Below are positions 22,101 to 37,100 of a stretch of 64,000 bases of DNA, in pieces. The notes beneath the pieces are model-generated. The model saw only the letters and a program-made list of their open reading frames with translations, did not search any database and had not been told where the DNA came from. The stretch comes from Cyanophora paradoxa. Taxonomy: Eukaryota > Glaucocystophyceae > Cyanophorales > Cyanophoraceae. Made by a program: the position numbers and the translations under genes. Each line of letters opens with the position of its first letter. The first letter of the stretch is position 1. The stretch spans positions 85,814-149,813 of the forward strand of contig QPMI01000107.1 of assembly GCA_004431415.1 (NCBI GenBank), read 5' to 3'.

Positions 22101-25100
22101 GGCTGGTCTGCATCGCCGGGTCCGCCGGCCTGTTCGGGTACACCACCTGGACCTTCACCGCCGTCGCGTTCGGGTAGGCCGGCTCGAAGCTCACATACAG
22201 CTTCGGCGCTGCCGGGCTCGCCTGCGTCACCTGGAGGACGTCCGAGGTCGGCGAGTTCAGCCCCGTCGTAGTGTAGTACGCCGTGATGTTCGACGTCGTC
22301 GCCGGCTCCAGGCCCGTGAGCGTTATGCAGTCCTCGAACTCGTCCTCCTTGGGGATGGAGAACGTGTAGGGGGTGCTTGTCGGAAGGTACAGGCGGGAGA
22401 ACTCCGTCGTCTTGATCTCAGCGTGGCTGAGGTTTCGCGGGTACGTCACGCAGATCTTCACGGTCGTCGCGGTGACCAGCGTGTACGAGATGGTCGGCTT
22501 CACCACCAGCAGCGCCGTCACGTGGAGCGGATCCGAGATCAGGCCCCTCTCATTGCGCTCCAAGCCGTTGTAGAAGACCAAGCCCTCGTACTGCGCCGTG
22601 TACTCGTACGTGATGCCGGGGTTGATGGCCCGGTGCCGTCAACGCACGACGCGAGCCAGTTGTCCGACGCCTCGCTGCACACTCGCGACGAGTTGCGCAA
22701 CAGGAACGTCTCGGAGACGCGGAGCTTGTTGAGGTCGGTCTCCGCGAGGTCCACCCTCAGGTCGAATTCCGTCTTGTAGCCCAGGGACAGCTGGGGCGCC
22801 GGCGGGCCGGTGCGGGCCTGCTTCGATTCGCTCTCCTTCGAGTCCGCAGGCGTCAGGTACACCACCTTGTACCAGTAATCCGTCTGGTGCGCGCGGCCCG
22901 TGTCCACGTGGCGGTACACCCCATCACTGTCCGCCGTCGGGACCGTCGCGACCGTCGTCCACTCACTCCCCGCCGCGCTGGACATCGCCCGGGAGATCCG
23001 CACCCCCGTCACATTCACCACGGGGTCGAGCGTCGGCAGCTCGACCTCCAACCACACCGCCGTCGCGTTGACGGCAGTCGTCGTGAGGGTCGGCTGCGGC
23101 GAGTCGTCCGTTGTCGCCGACGCCGTGTTCGAGTCCTGCGAGGGCCCACCCACGAGGTCGCAATCGCCCAGCACGAGTACGTCGTGCTCGGCTGCAGGGA
23201 CACGAGGACCTCCTCCGCCAGGCCCATCCGCTCGATGGCCACCGTGCGCGCCGTGTTCGTGTCATTGCAGGTCAGCTGGTAGTTGTCGGCAAGCACGTTG
23301 CTCGCGTCGTGCTCGATTTCGATGTGAACCTTGATGGTGTTCGAGTCCACCATCGTCATCGTCACGACGGGGCCTTCGGCGGCAGCGTCACCGCCACGTC
23401 GCCCACCTCGCTTCTCGTGCCCCTTGGCCCTCGAACACGCACTTCCACACGTACGCCGTCGCCCAGTCCACCTTGTAGCCCGTCGCGCCGTTTTCACTCG
23501 AAACGACGAACTGCGCGCCCGAGACGGTGAAGGTGACCGCCGACGCGTTGGCCCAGCAGACCGTCCTCACGACGACGCTCTCGAGCCCCAGCGGCAGAGA
23601 AACGTTCACCGTCACCGACGGGTAGTTCGTGTTCGCGTGGATGACCGGCACAGGCGCAGGCAGGGCGGTCCAGAGCTCCTTCTTCGCCGACTCCGGCGAC
23701 GTGACACGCACCCCGCCATTGTCGACCGTCAGCAGCGCCGTGTAGTTGTACGCGCGGCCCTCGGCCAGGCCGGTGTCGTTGAATCGGAGACAGCAGCGGC
23801 TCGGATCGTCAAGGCGATGGCACGGCCCGCAGCTCGACGGCGAGAGCGGGATCGTCACGATCGGGCTGGAGCCGGCGCCGTCGCGGTAGAGCTCCGTCCC
23901 GTTGCTCTTCTCCCACCCCACAGGGAGCTCAATCTCCACGCTGATGGTCGAGGTCGTTGCCCGGTACGGGCCCTTGACGACCAGCGGTGCTTCTGGTGGC
24001 GTCGTCACGTTGAAGTGCGCGCGCTCGCTCGTCAGCCCCTCCTGGCCAATGTAGTGCGCCGTGTACGTGTACAAAGTCGCGGGCCTCGCCCCTGCGTCCA
24101 CGCACGTGGCCGTGCCGCCCACCCGCCCAACCATCCGATCGGGTTCGGCGCCGAGCAGCTGAAGCTGAAGCTGTCGCGCGACACCACCAAGCCGGTGACG
24201 GAGCTGTTCGCCACCGACGGCGCCATGTGCAGGCTGACAGTGACCGCGCTGGAGCCCGTCACCGTGGCCGAGTTCAGGCTGAACGCCGGCGGCGACGGCG
24301 CGGTCCACGCCCCGTCCGCAACGCTCAGATCCGAGTCCTTCCGGCGATCCCGTCCGGCTCGCCGGACGTCGTGTAGTCCGCCTTGTACCAGTACTGCGTC
24401 CCGCCACGCGAGCCGTGTCGGTGTACACGTAGTGGCCCTCCGGCTCCGGCTTGCTGTTGATCTCCGCGATCTCCTGGTACGTCCGTCGACCGACGGCGCG
24501 CGGTAGATGCGAATCGTCACTGCCGCCGCCTGCTCCGGCACCGGGCGGTCCACCACCAGCGTGATCGCCGACGTGTTGCGGTCGATGCCCGTCGCCGTGA
24601 TCTTGGGTCTGGCGGCGATGTCCGTCTCCGCCAGTGCCGACCCGTTCGGCGAGTTCGTGTACAGCGTGAACAGCGTCGCCTGGTAGAAGTAGAGCAGGCC
24701 AGGGGCGAGCTCGTCGTCGATGAACTCGTACGTGTCCAACGTGCTGACTGCGCCCTGCGAGCCAACGAGCGAGCCGTTGCGATACAAGTCGATCCGCTTG
24801 ATGACCGGCAGGAGGTCCTCGGCCGGGCTGGTCTGCATCTCCGGGTCCGCAGGCTCGTTCGGGTACACCACCTGGACCTTCACCGCCGTCGCGTTCGGGT
24901 AGGCCGGCTCGAAGCTCACATACAGCTTCGGCGCTGCCGGGCTCGCCTGCGTCACCTGGAGGACGTCCGAGGTCGGCGAGTTCAGCCCCGTCGTAGTGTA
25001 GTACGCCGTGATGTTCGACGTCGTCGCCGGCTCCAGGCCCGTGAGCGTTATGCAGTCCTCGAACTCGTCCTCCTTGGGGATGGAGAACGTGTTGGGGGTG

Positions 25101-28100
25101 CTTGTCGGAAGGTACAGGCGGGAGAACTCCGTCGTCTTGATCTCAGCGTGGCTGAGGTTTCGCGGGTACGTCACGCAGATCTTCACGGTCGTCGCGGTGA
25201 CCAGCGTGTACGAGATGGTCGGCTTCACCACCAGCAGCGCCGTCACGTGGAGCGGATCCGAGATCAGGCCCCTCTCATTGCGCTCCAAGCCGTTGTAGAA
25301 GACCAAGCCCTCGTACTGCGCCGTGTACTCGTACGTGATGCCGGGGTTGATGGCCCCGGTGCCGTCAACGCACGACGCGAGCCAGTTGTCCGACGCCTCG
25401 CTGCACACTCGCGACGAGTTGCGCAACAGGAACGTCTCGGAGACGCGGAGCTTGTTGAGGTCGGTCTCCGCGAGGTCCACCCTCAGGTCGAATTCCGTCT
25501 TGTAGCCCAGGGACAGCTGGGGCGCCGGCGGGCCGGTGCGGGCCTGCTTCGATTCGCTCTCCTTCGAGTCCGCAGGCGTCAGATACACCGCCTTGTACCA
25601 GTAATCCGTCTGGTGCGCGCGGCCCGCGTCCACGTGGCGGTACACCCCATCACTGTCCGCCGTCGGGACCGTCGCGACCGTCGTCCACTCACTCCCCGCC
25701 GCGCTGGACATCGCCCGGGAGATCCGCACCCCCGTCACATTCACCACGGGGTCGAGCGTCGGCAGCTCGACATCCAACCACACCGCCGTCGCGTTGACGG
25801 CAGTCGTCGTGAGGGTCGGCTGCGGCGAGTCGTCCGTCGTCACCGACGCCGTGTTCGAGTCCTGCGAGGGGCCCACCCACGAGGTCGCAATCGCCCAGCA
25901 CGAGTACGTCGTGCTCGGCTGCAGGGACACGAGGACCTCCTCCGCCAGGCCCATCCGCTCGATGGCCACCGTGCGCGCCGTGTTCGTGTCATTGCAGGTC
26001 AGCTGGTAGTTGTCGGCAAGCACGTTGCTCGCGTCGTGCTCGATTTCGATGTGAACCTTGATGGTGTTCGAGTCCACCATCGTCATCGTCACGGCGGGGG
26101 CCTTCGGCGGCAGCGTCACCGCCACGTCGCCCACCTCGCTTCTCGTGCCCCCTTGGCCCTCGAACACGCACTTCCACACGTACGCCGTCGCCCAGTCCAC
26201 CTTGTAGCCCGTCGCGCCGTTTTCACTCGAAACGACGAACTGCGCGCCCGAGACGGTGAAGGTGACCGCCGACGCGTTGGCCCAGCAGACCGTCCTCACG
26301 ACGACGCTCTCGAGCCCCAGCGGCAGGGAAACGTTCACTGTCACCGACGGGTAGTTCGTGTTCGCGTGGATGACCGGCACAGGCGCAGGCAGGGCGGTCC
26401 AGAGCTCCTTCTTCGCCGACTCCGGCGACGTGACGCGCACCCCGCCATTGTCGACCGTCAGCAGCGCCGTGTAGTTGTACACATGGCCCTCGGCCAGGCC
26501 GGTGTCGTTGAATCGGAGACAGCAGCGGCTCGGATCGTCAAGGCGATGGCACGGCCCGCAGCTCGACGGCGAGAGCGGGATCGTCACGATCGGGCTGGAG
26601 CCGGCGCCGTCGCGGTAGAGCTCCGTCCCGTTGCTCTTCTCCCACCCCACAGGGAGCTCAATCTCCACGCTGATGGTCGAGGTCGTTGCCCGGTACGGGC
26701 CCTTGACGACCAGCGGTGCTTCTGGTGGCGTCGTCACGTTGAAGTGCGCGCGCTCGCTCGTCAGCCCCTCCTGGCCAATGTAGTGCGCCGTGTACGTGTA
26801 CAAAGTCGCGGGCCTCGCCCCTGCGTCCACGCACGTGGCCGTGCCGCCCACCCCGCCCAACCATCCGATCGGGTTCGGCGCCGAGCAGCTGAAGCTGAAG
26901 CTGTCGCGCGACACCACCAAGCCGGTGACGGAGCTGTTCGCCACCGACGGCGCCATGTGCAGGCTGACAGTGACCGCGCTGGAGCCCGTCACCGTGGCCG
27001 AGTTCAGGCTGAACGCCGGCGGCGACGGCGCGGTCCACGCCCCGTCCGCATCGCTCAGATCCGAGTCCTTCCCGGCGATCCCGTCCGGCTCGCCGGACGT
27101 CGTGTAGTCCGCCTTGTACCAGTACTGCGTCCCCGCCACGCGAGCCGTGTCGGTGTACACGTAGTGGCCCGCCGGCTCCGGCTTGCTGTTGATCTCCGCG
27201 ATCTCCTGGTACGTCCCGTCGACCGACGGCGCGCGGTAGATGCGAATCGTCACTGCCGCCGCCTGCTCCGGCACCGGGCGGTCCACCACCAGCGTGATCG
27301 CCGACGTGTTGCGGTCGATGCCCGTCGCCGTGATCTTGGGCTTGGCGGCGATGTCCGTCTCCGCCAGTGCCGACCCGTTCGGGGAGTTCGTGTACAGCGT
27401 GAACAGCGTCGCCTGGTAGAAGTAGAGCAGGCCAGGGGCGAGCTCGTCGTCGATGAACTCGTACGTGTTCAACGTGCTGACTGCGCCCTGCGAGCCAACG
27501 AGCGAGCCGTTGCGATACAAGTCGATCCGCTTGATGACCGGCAGGAGGTCCTCGGCCGGGCTGGTCTGCATCTCCGGGTCCGCCGGCCTGTTCGGGTACA
27601 CCACCTGGACCTTCACCGCCGTCGCGTTCGGGTAGGCCGGCTCGAAGCTCACATACAGCTTCGGCGCTGCCGGGCTCGCCTGCGTCACCTGGAGGACGTC
27701 CGAGGTCGGCGAGTTCAGCCCCGTCGTAGTGTAGTACGCCGTGATGTTCGACGTCGTCGCCGGCTCCAGGCCCGTGAGCGTTGTGCAGTCCTCGAACTCG
27801 TCCTCCTTGGGGATGGAGAACGTGTAGGGGGTGCTTGTCGGAAGGTACAAGCGGGAGAACTCCGTCGTCTTAATCTCAGCGTGGCTGAGGTTTTGCGGGT
27901 ACGTCACGCAGATCTTCGCGGTCGTCGCGGTGACCAGCGTGTACGAGATGGTCGGCTTCACCACCAGCAGCGCCGTCACGTGGAGCGGATCCGAGATCAT
28001 GCCCCTCTCATTGCGCTCCAAGCCGTTGTAGAAGACCAAGCCCTCGTACTGCGCCGTGTACTCGTACGTGATGCCGGGGTTGATGGCCCCGGTGCCATCA

Positions 28101-31100
28101 ACGCACGACGCGAGCCAGTTGTCCGACGCCTCGCTGCACACTCGCGACGAGTTGCGCAACAGGAACGTCTCGGAGACGCGGAGCTTGTTGAGGTCGGTCT
28201 CCGCGAGGTCCACCCTCAGGTCGAATTCCGTCTTGTAGCCCAGGGACAGCTGGGGCGCCGGCGGGCCGGTGCGGGCCTGCTTCGATTCGCTCTCCTTCGA
28301 GTCCGCAGGCGTCAGGTACACCGCCTTGTACCAGTAATCCGTCTGGTGCGCGCGGCCCGTGTCCACGTGGCGGTACACCCCATCACTGTCCGCCGTCGGG
28401 ACCGTCGCGACCGTCGTCCACTCACTCCCCGCCGCGCTGGACATCGCCCGGGAGATCCGCACCCCCGTCACATTCACCACGGGGTCGAGCGTCGGCAGCT
28501 CGACCTCCAACCACACCGCCGTCGCGTTGACGGCAGTCGTCGTGAGGGTCGGCTGCGGCGAGTCGTCCGTTGTCGCCGACGCCGTGTTCGAGTCCTGCGA
28601 GGGGCCCACCCACGAGGTCGCAATCGCCCAGCACGAGTACGTCGTGCTCGGCTGCAGGGACACGAGGACCTCCTCCGCCAGGCCCATCCGCTCGATGGCC
28701 ACCGTGCGCGCCGTGTTCGTGTCATTGCAGGTCAGCTGGTAGTTGTCGGCAAGCACGTTGCTCGCGTCGTGCTCGATTTCGATGTGAACCTTGATGGTGT
28801 TCGAGTCCACCATCGTCATCGTCACGACGGGGGCCTTCGGCGGCAGCGTCACCGCCACGTCGCCCACCTCGCTTCTCGTGCCCCCTTGGCCCTCGAACAC
28901 GCACTTCCACACGTACGCCGTCGCCCAGTCCACCTTGTAGCCCGTCGCGCCGTTTTCACTCGAAACGACGAACTGCGCGCCCGAGACGGTGAAGGTGACC
29001 GCCGACGCGTTGGCCAGCAGACCGTCCTCACGACGACGCTCTCGAGCCCCAGCGGCAGGGAAACGTTCACCGTCACCGACGGGTAGTTCGTGTTCGCGTG
29101 GATGACCGGCACAGGCGCAGGCAGGGCGGTCCAGAGCTCCTTCTTCGCCGACTCCGGCGACGTGACGCGCACCCCGCCATTGTCGACCGTCAGCAGCGCC
29201 GTGTAGTTGTACGCGCGGCCCTCGGCCAGGCCGGTGTCGTTGAATCGGAGACAGCAGCGGCTCGCATCGTCAAGGCGATGGCACGGCCCGCAGCTCGACG
29301 GCGAGAGCGGGATCGTCACGATCGGGCTGGAGCCGGCGCCGTCGCGGTAGAGCTCCGTCCCGTTGCTCTTCTCCCACCCCACAGGGAGCTCAATCTCCAC
29401 GCTGATGGTCGAGGTCGTCGCCCGGTACGGGCCCTTGACGATCAGCGGTGCTTCTGGTGGCGTCGTCACGTTGAAGTGCGCGCGTTCGCTCGTCAGCCCC
29501 TCCTGGCCAATGTAGTGCGCCGTGTACGTGTACAAAGTCGCGGGCCTCGCCCCTGCGTCCACGCACGTGGCCGTGCCGCCCACCCCGCCCAACCATCCGA
29601 TCGGGTTCGGCGCCGAGCAGCTGAAGCTGAAGCTGTCGCGCGACACCACCAAGCCGGTGACGGAGCTCTTCGCCACCGACGGCGCCATGTGCAGGCTGAC
29701 AGTGACCGCGCTGGAGCCCGTCACCGTGGCCGAGTTCAGGCTGAACGCCGGCGGCGACGGCGCGGTCCACGCCCCGTCCGCAACGCTCAGATCCGAGTCC
29801 TTCCCGGCGATCCCGTCCGGCTCGCCGGACGTCGTGTAGTCCGCCTTGTACCAGTACTGCGTCCCCGCCACGCGAGCCGTGTCGGTGTACACGTAGTGGC
29901 CCTCCGGCTCCGGCTTGCTGTTGATCTCCGCGATCTCCTGGTACGTCCCGTCGACCGACGGCGCGCGGTAGATGCGAATCGTCACTGCCGCCGCCTGCTC
30001 CGGCACCGGGCGGTCCACCACCAGCGTGATCGCCGACGTGTTGCGGTCGATGCCCGTCGCCGTGATCTTGGGCTTGGCGGCGATGTCCGTCTCCGCCAGT
30101 GCCGACCCGTTCGGGGAGTTCGTGTACAGCGTGAACAGCGTCGACTGGTAGAAGTAGAGCAGGCCAGGGGCGAGCTCGTCGTCGATGAACTCGTACGTGT
30201 CCAACGTGCTGACTGCGCCCTGCGAGCCAACGAGCGAGCCGTTGCGATACAGGTCGATCCGCTTGATGACCGGCAGGAGGTCCTCGGCCGGGCTGGTCTG
30301 CATCTCCGGGTCCGCAGGCTCATTCCGGTACACCACCTGGACTTCACCGCCGTCGCGTTCGGGTAGGCCGGCTCGAAGCTCACATACAGCTTCGGCGCTG
30401 CCGGGCTCGCCTGCGTCACCTGGAGGACGTCCGAGGTCGGCGAGTTCAGCCCCGTCGTAGTGTAGTACGCCGTGATGTTCGACGTCGTCGCCGGCTCCAG
30501 GCCCGTGAGCGTTATGCAGTCCTCGAACTCGTCCTCCTTGGGGATGGAGAACGTGTAGGGGTGCTTGTCGGAAGGTACAGGCGGGAGAACTCCGTCGTCT
30601 TAATCTCAGCGTGGCTGAGGTTTCGCGGGTACGTCACGCAGATCTTCGCGGTCGTCGCGGTGACCAGCGTGTACGAGATGGTCGGCTTCACCACCAGCAG
30701 CGCCGTCACGTGGAGCGGATCCGAGATCAGGCCCCTCTCATTGCGCTCCAAGCCGTTGTAGAAGACCAAGCCCTCGTACTGCGCCGTGTACTCGTACGTG
30801 ATGCCGGGGTTGATGGCCCCGGTGCCGTCAACGCACGACGCGAGCCAGTTGTCCGACGCCTCGCTGCACACTCGCGACGAGTTGCGCAACAGGAACGTCT
30901 CGGAGACGCGGAGCTTGTTGAGGTCGGTCTCCGCGAGGTCCACCCTCAGGTCGAATTCCGTCTTGTAGCCCAGGGACAGCTGGGGCGCCGGCGGCCGGTG
31001 CGGGCCTGCTTCGATTCGCTCTCCTTCGAGTCCGCAGGCGTCAGGTACACCGCCTTGTACCAGTAATCCGTCTGGTGCGCGCGGCCCGTGTCCACGTGGC

Positions 31101-34100
31101 GGTACACTCCGTCGCTGTCCGCCGTCGGGACCATCGCGACCGTCGTCCACTCACTCCCCGCCGCGCTGGACATCGCCGGGAGATCCGCACCCCCGTCACA
31201 TTCACCACGGGGTCGAGCGTCGGCAGCTCGACCTCCAACCACACCGCCGTCGCGTTGACGGCAGTCGTCGTGAGGGTCGGCTGCGGCGAGTCGTCCGTTG
31301 TCGCCGACGCCGTGTTCGAGTCCTGCGAGGGGCCCACCCACGAGGTCGCAATCGCCCAGCACGAGTACGTCGTGCTCGGCTGCAGGGACACGAGGACCTC
31401 CTCCGCCAGGCCCATCCGCTCGATGGCCACCGTGCGCGCCGTGTTCGTGTCATTGCAGGTCAGCTGGTAGTTGTCGGCGAGCACGTTGCTCGCGTCGTGC
31501 TCGATTTCGATGTGAACCTTGATGGTGTTCGAGTCCACCATCGTCATCGTCACGGCGGGGGCCTTCGGCGGCAGCGTCACCGCCACGTCGCCCACCTCGC
31601 TTCTCGTGCCCCCTTGGCCCTCGAACACGCACTTCCACACGTACGCCGTCGCCCAGTCCACCTTGTAGCCCGTCGCGCCGTTTTCACTCGAAACGACGAA
31701 CTGCGCGCCCGAGACGGTGAAGGTGACCGCCGACGCGTTGGCCCAGCAGACCGTCCTCACGACGACGCTCTCGAGCCCCAGCGGCAGGGAAACGTTCACC
31801 GTTACCGACGGGTAGTTCGTGTTCGCGTGGGTGACCGGCACAGGCGCAGGCAGGGCGGTCCAGAGCTCCTTCTTCGCCGACTCCGGCGACGTGACGCGCA
31901 CCCCGCCATTGTCGACCGTCAGCAGCGCCGTGTAGTTGTACGCGCGGCCCTCGGCCAGGCCGGTGTCGTTGAATCGGAGACAGCAGCGGCTCGGATCGTC
32001 AAGGCGATGGCACGGCCCGCAGCTCGACGGCGAGAGCGGGATCGTCACGATCGGGCTGGAGCCGGCGCCGTCGCGGTAGAGCTCCGTCCCGTTGCTCTTC
32101 TCCCACCCCACAGGGAGCTCAATCTCCACGCTGATGGTCGAGGTCGTTGCCCGGTACGGGCCCTTGACGACCAGCGGTGCTTCTGGTGGCGTCGTCACGT
32201 TGAAGTGCGCGCGTTCGCTCGTCAGCCCCTCCTGGCCAATGTAGTGCGCCGTGTACGTGTACAAAGTCGCGGGCCTCGCCCCTGCGTCCACGCACGTGGC
32301 CGTGCCGCCCACCCCGCCCAACCATCCGATCGGGCTCGGCGCCGAGCAGCTGAAGCTGAAGCTGTCGCGCGACACCACCAAGCCGGTGACGGAGCTGTTC
32401 GCCACCGACGGCGCCATGTGCAGGCTGACAGTGACCGCGCTGGAGCCCGTCACCGTGGCCGAATTCAGGCTGAACGCCGGCGGCGACGGCGCGGTCCACG
32501 CCCCGTCCGCATCGCTCAGATCCGAGTCCTTCCCGGCGATCCCGTCCGGCTCGCCGGACGTCGTGTAGTCCGCCTTGTACCAGTACTGCGTCCCCGCCAC
32601 GCGAGCCGTGTCGGTGTACACGTAGTGGCCCTCCGGCTCCGGCTTGCTGTTGATCTCCGCGATCTCCTGGTACGTCCCGTCGACCGACGGCGCGCGGTAG
32701 ATGCGGATCGTCACTGCCGCCGCCTGCTCCGGCACCGGGCGGTCCACCACCAGCGTGATCGCCGACGTGTTGCGGTCGATGCCCGTCGCCGTGATCTTGG
32801 GCTTGGCGGCGATGTCCGTCTCCGCCAGTGCCGACCCGTTCGGGGAGTTCGTGTACAGCGTGAACAGCGTCGCCTGGTAGAAGTAGAGCAGGCCAGGGGC
32901 GAGCTCGTCGTCGATGAACTCGTACGTGTTCAACGTGCTGACTGCGCCCTGCGAGCCAACGAGCGAGCCGTTGCGATACAGGTCGATCCGCTTGATGACC
33001 GGCAGGAGGTCCTCGGCCGGGCTGGTCTGCATCTCCGGGTCCGCAGGCTCATTCCGGTACACCACCTGGACCTTCACCGCCGTCGCGTTCGGGTAGGCCG
33101 GCTCGAAGCTCACATACAGCTTCGGCGCTGCCGGGCTCGCCTGCGTCACCTGGAGGACGTCCGAGGTCGGCGAGTTCAGCCCCGTCGTAGTGTAGTACGC
33201 CGTGATGTTCGACGTCGTCGCCGGCTCCAGGCCCGTGAGCGTTATGCAGTCCTCGAACTCGTCCTCCTTGGGGATGGAGAACGTGTAGGGGGTGCTTGTC
33301 GGAAGGTACAGGCGGGAGAACTCCGTCGTCTTGATCTCAGCGTGGCTGAGGTTTCGCGGGTACGTCACGCAGATCTTCGCGGTCGTCGCGGTGACCAGCG
33401 TGTACGAGATGGTCGGCTTCACCACCAGCAGCGCCGTCACGTGGAGCGGATCCGAGATCAGGCCCCTCTCATTGCGCTCCAAGCCGTTGTAGAAGACCAA
33501 GCCCTCGTACTGCGCCGTGTACTCGTACGTGATGCCGGGGTTGATGGCCCCGGTGCCATCAACGCACGACGCGAGCCAGTTGTCCGACGCCTCGCTGCAC
33601 ACTCGCGACGAGTTGCGCAACAGGAACGTCTCGGAGACGCGGAGCTTGTTCAGGTCGGTCTCCGCGAGGTCCACCCTCAGGTCGAATTCCGTCTTGTAGC
33701 CCAGGGACAGCTGGGGCGCCGGCGGGCCGGTGCGGGCCTGCTTCGATTCGCTCTCCTTCGAGTCCGCAGGCGTCAGGTACACCGCCTTGTACCAGTAATC
33801 CGTCTGGTGCGCGCGGCCCGTGTCCACGTGGCGGTACACTCCGTCGCTGTCCGCCGTCGGGACCATCGCGACCGTCGTCCACTCACTCCCCGCCGCGCTG
33901 GACATCGCCCGGGAGATCCGCACCCCCGTCACATTCACCACGGGGTCGAGCGTCGGCAGCTCGACCTCCAACCACACCGCCGTCGCGTTGACGGCAGTCG
34001 TCGTGAGGGTCGGCTGCGGCGAGTCGTCCGTCGTCACCGACGCCGTGTCCGAGTCCTGCGAGGGGCCCACCCACGAGGTCGCAATCGCCCAGCACGAGTA

Positions 34101-37100
34101 CGTCGTGCTCGGCTGCAGGGACACGAGGACCTCCTCCGCCAGGCCCATCCGCTCGATGGCCACCGTGCGCGCCGTGTTCGTGTCATTGCAGGTCAGCTGG
34201 TAGTTGTCGGCGAGCACGTTGCTCGCGTCGTGCTCGATTTCGATGTGAACCTTGATGGTGTTCGAGTCCACCATCGTCATCGTCACGACGGGGGCCTTCG
34301 GCGGCAGCGTCACCGCCACGTCGCCCACCTCGCTTCTCGTGCCCCCTTGGCCCTCGAACACGCACTTCCACACGTACGCCGTCGCCCAGTCCACCTTGTA
34401 GCCCGTCGCGCCGTCTTCACTCGAAACGACGAACTGCGCGCCCGAGACGGTGAAGGTGACCGCCGACGCGTTGGCCCAGCAGACCGTCCTCACGACGACG
34501 CTCTCGAGCCCCAGCGGCAGGGAAACGTTCACCGTTACCGACGGGTAGTTCGTGTTCGCGTGGGTGACCGGCACAGGCGCAGGCAGGGCGGTCCAGAGCT
34601 CCTTCTTCGCCGACTCTGGCGACGTGACGCGCACCCCGCCATTGTCGACCGTCAGCAGCGCCGTGTAGTTGTACGCGCGGCCCTCGGCCAGGCCGGTGTC
34701 GTTGAATCGGAGACAGCAGCGGCTCGCATCGTCAAGGCGATGGCACGGCCCGCAGCTCGACGGCGAGAGCGGGATCGTCACGATCGGGCTGGAGCCGGCG
34801 CCGTCGCGGTAGAGCTCCGTCCCGTTGCTCTTCTCCCAGCCCACAGGGAGCTCAATCTCCACGCTGATGGTCGAGGTCGTCGCCCGGTACGGGCCCTTGA
34901 CGACCAGCGGTGCTTCTGGTGGCGTCGTCACGTTGAAGTGCGCGCGCTCGCTCGTCAGCCCCTCCTGGCCAATGTAGTGCGCCGTGTACGTGTACAAAGT
35001 CGCGGGCCTCGCCCCTGTGTCCACGCACGTGGCCGTGCCGCCCACCCCGCCCAACCATCCGATCGGGTTCGGCGCCGAGCAGCTGAAGCTGAAGCTGTCG
35101 CGCGACACCACCAAGCCGGTGACGGAGCTGTTCGCCACCGACGGCGCCATGTGCAGGCTGACAGTGACCGCACTGGAGCCCGTCACCGTGGCCGAATTCA
35201 GGCTGAACGCCGGCGGCGACGGCGCGGTCCACGCCCCGTCCGCATCGCTCAGATCCGAGTCCTTCCCGGCGATCCCGTCCGGCTCGCCGGACGTCGTGTA
35301 GTCCGCCTTGTACCAGTACTGCGTCCCCGCCACGCGAGCCGTGTCGGTGTACACGTAGTGGCCCTCCGGCTCCGGCTTGCTGTTGATCTCCGCGATCTCC
35401 TGGTACGTCCCGTCGACCGACGGCGCGCGGTAGATGCGAATCGTCACTGCCGCCGCCTGCTCCGGCACCGGGCGGTCCACCACCAGCGTGATCGCCGACG
35501 TGTTGCGGTCGATGCCCGTCGCCGTGATCTTGGGTCTGGCGGCGATGTCCGTCTCCGCCAGTGCCGACCCGTTCGGGGAGTTCGTGTACAGCGTGAACAG
35601 CGTCGCCTGGTAGAAGTAGAGCAGGCCAGGGGCGAGCTCGTCGTCGATGAACTCGTACGTGTCCAACGTGCTGACTGCGCCCTGCGAGCCAACGAGCGAG
35701 CCGTTGCGATACAGGTCGATCCGCTTGATGACCGGCAGGAGGTCCTCGGCCGGGCTGGTCTGCATCTCCGGGTCCGCAGGCTCATTCCGGTACACCACCT
35801 GGACCTTCACCGCCGTCGCGTTCGGGTAGGCCGGCTCGAAGCTCACATACAGCTTCGGCGCTGCCGGGCTCGCCTGCGTCACCTGGAGGACGTCCGAGGT
35901 CGGCGAGTTCAGCCCCGTCGTAGTGTAGTACGCCGTGATGTTCGACTTCGTCGCCGGCTCCAGGCCCGTGAGCGTTATGCAGTCCTCGAACTCGTCCTCC
36001 TTGGGGATGGAGAACGTGTAGGGGGTGCTTGTCGGAAGGTACAGGCGGGAGAACTCCGTCGTCTTAATCTCAGCGTGGCTGAGGTTTCGCGGGTACGTCA
36101 CGCAGATCTTCGCGGTCGTCGCGGTGACCAGCGTGTACGAGATGGTCGGCTTCACCACCAGCAGCGCCGTCACGTGGAGCGGATCCGAGATCAGGCCCCT
36201 CTCATTGCGCTCCAAGCCGTTGTAGAAGACCAAGCCCTCGTACTGTGCCGTGTACTCGTACGTGATGCCGGGGTTGATGGCCCCGGTGCCGTCAACGCAC
36301 GACGCGAGCCAGTTGTCCGACGCCTCGCTGCACACTCGCGACGAGTTGCGCAACAGGAACGTCTCGGAGACGCGGAGCTTGTTGAGGTCGGTCTCCGCGA
36401 GGTCCACCCTCAGGTCGAATTCCGTCTTGTAGCCCAGGGACAGCTGGGGCGCCGGCGGGCCGGTGCGGGCCTGCTTCGATTCGCTCTCCTTCGAGTCCGC
36501 AGGCGTCAGATACACCGCCTTGTACCAGTAATCCGTCTGGTGCGCGCGGCCCGCGTCCACGTGGCGGTACACCCCATCGCTGTCCGCCGTCGGGACCGTC
36601 GCGACCGTCGTCCACTCACTCCCCGCCGCGCTGGACATCGCCCGGGAGATCCGCACCCCCGTCACATTCACCACGGGGTCGAGCGTCGGCAGCGCGACCT
36701 CCAACCACACCGCCGTCGCGTTGACGGCAGTCGTCGTGAGGGTCGGCTGCGGCGAGTCGTCCGTCGTCACCGACGCCGTGTCCGAGTCCTGCGAGGGGCC
36801 CACCCACGAGGTCGCAATCGCCCAGCACGAGTACGTCGTGCTCGGCTGCAGGGACACGAGGACCTCCTCCGCCAGGCCCATCCGCTCGATGGCCACCGTG
36901 CGCGCCGTGTTCGTGTCATTGCAGGTCAGCTGGTAGTTGTCGGCGAGCACGTTGCTCGCGTCGTGCTCGATTTCGATGTGAACCTTGATGGTGTTCGAGT
37001 CCACCATCGTCATCGTCACGACGGGGCCTTCGGCGGCAGCGTCACCGCCACGTCGCCCACCTCGCTTCTCGTGCCCCCTTGGCCCTCGAACACGCACTTC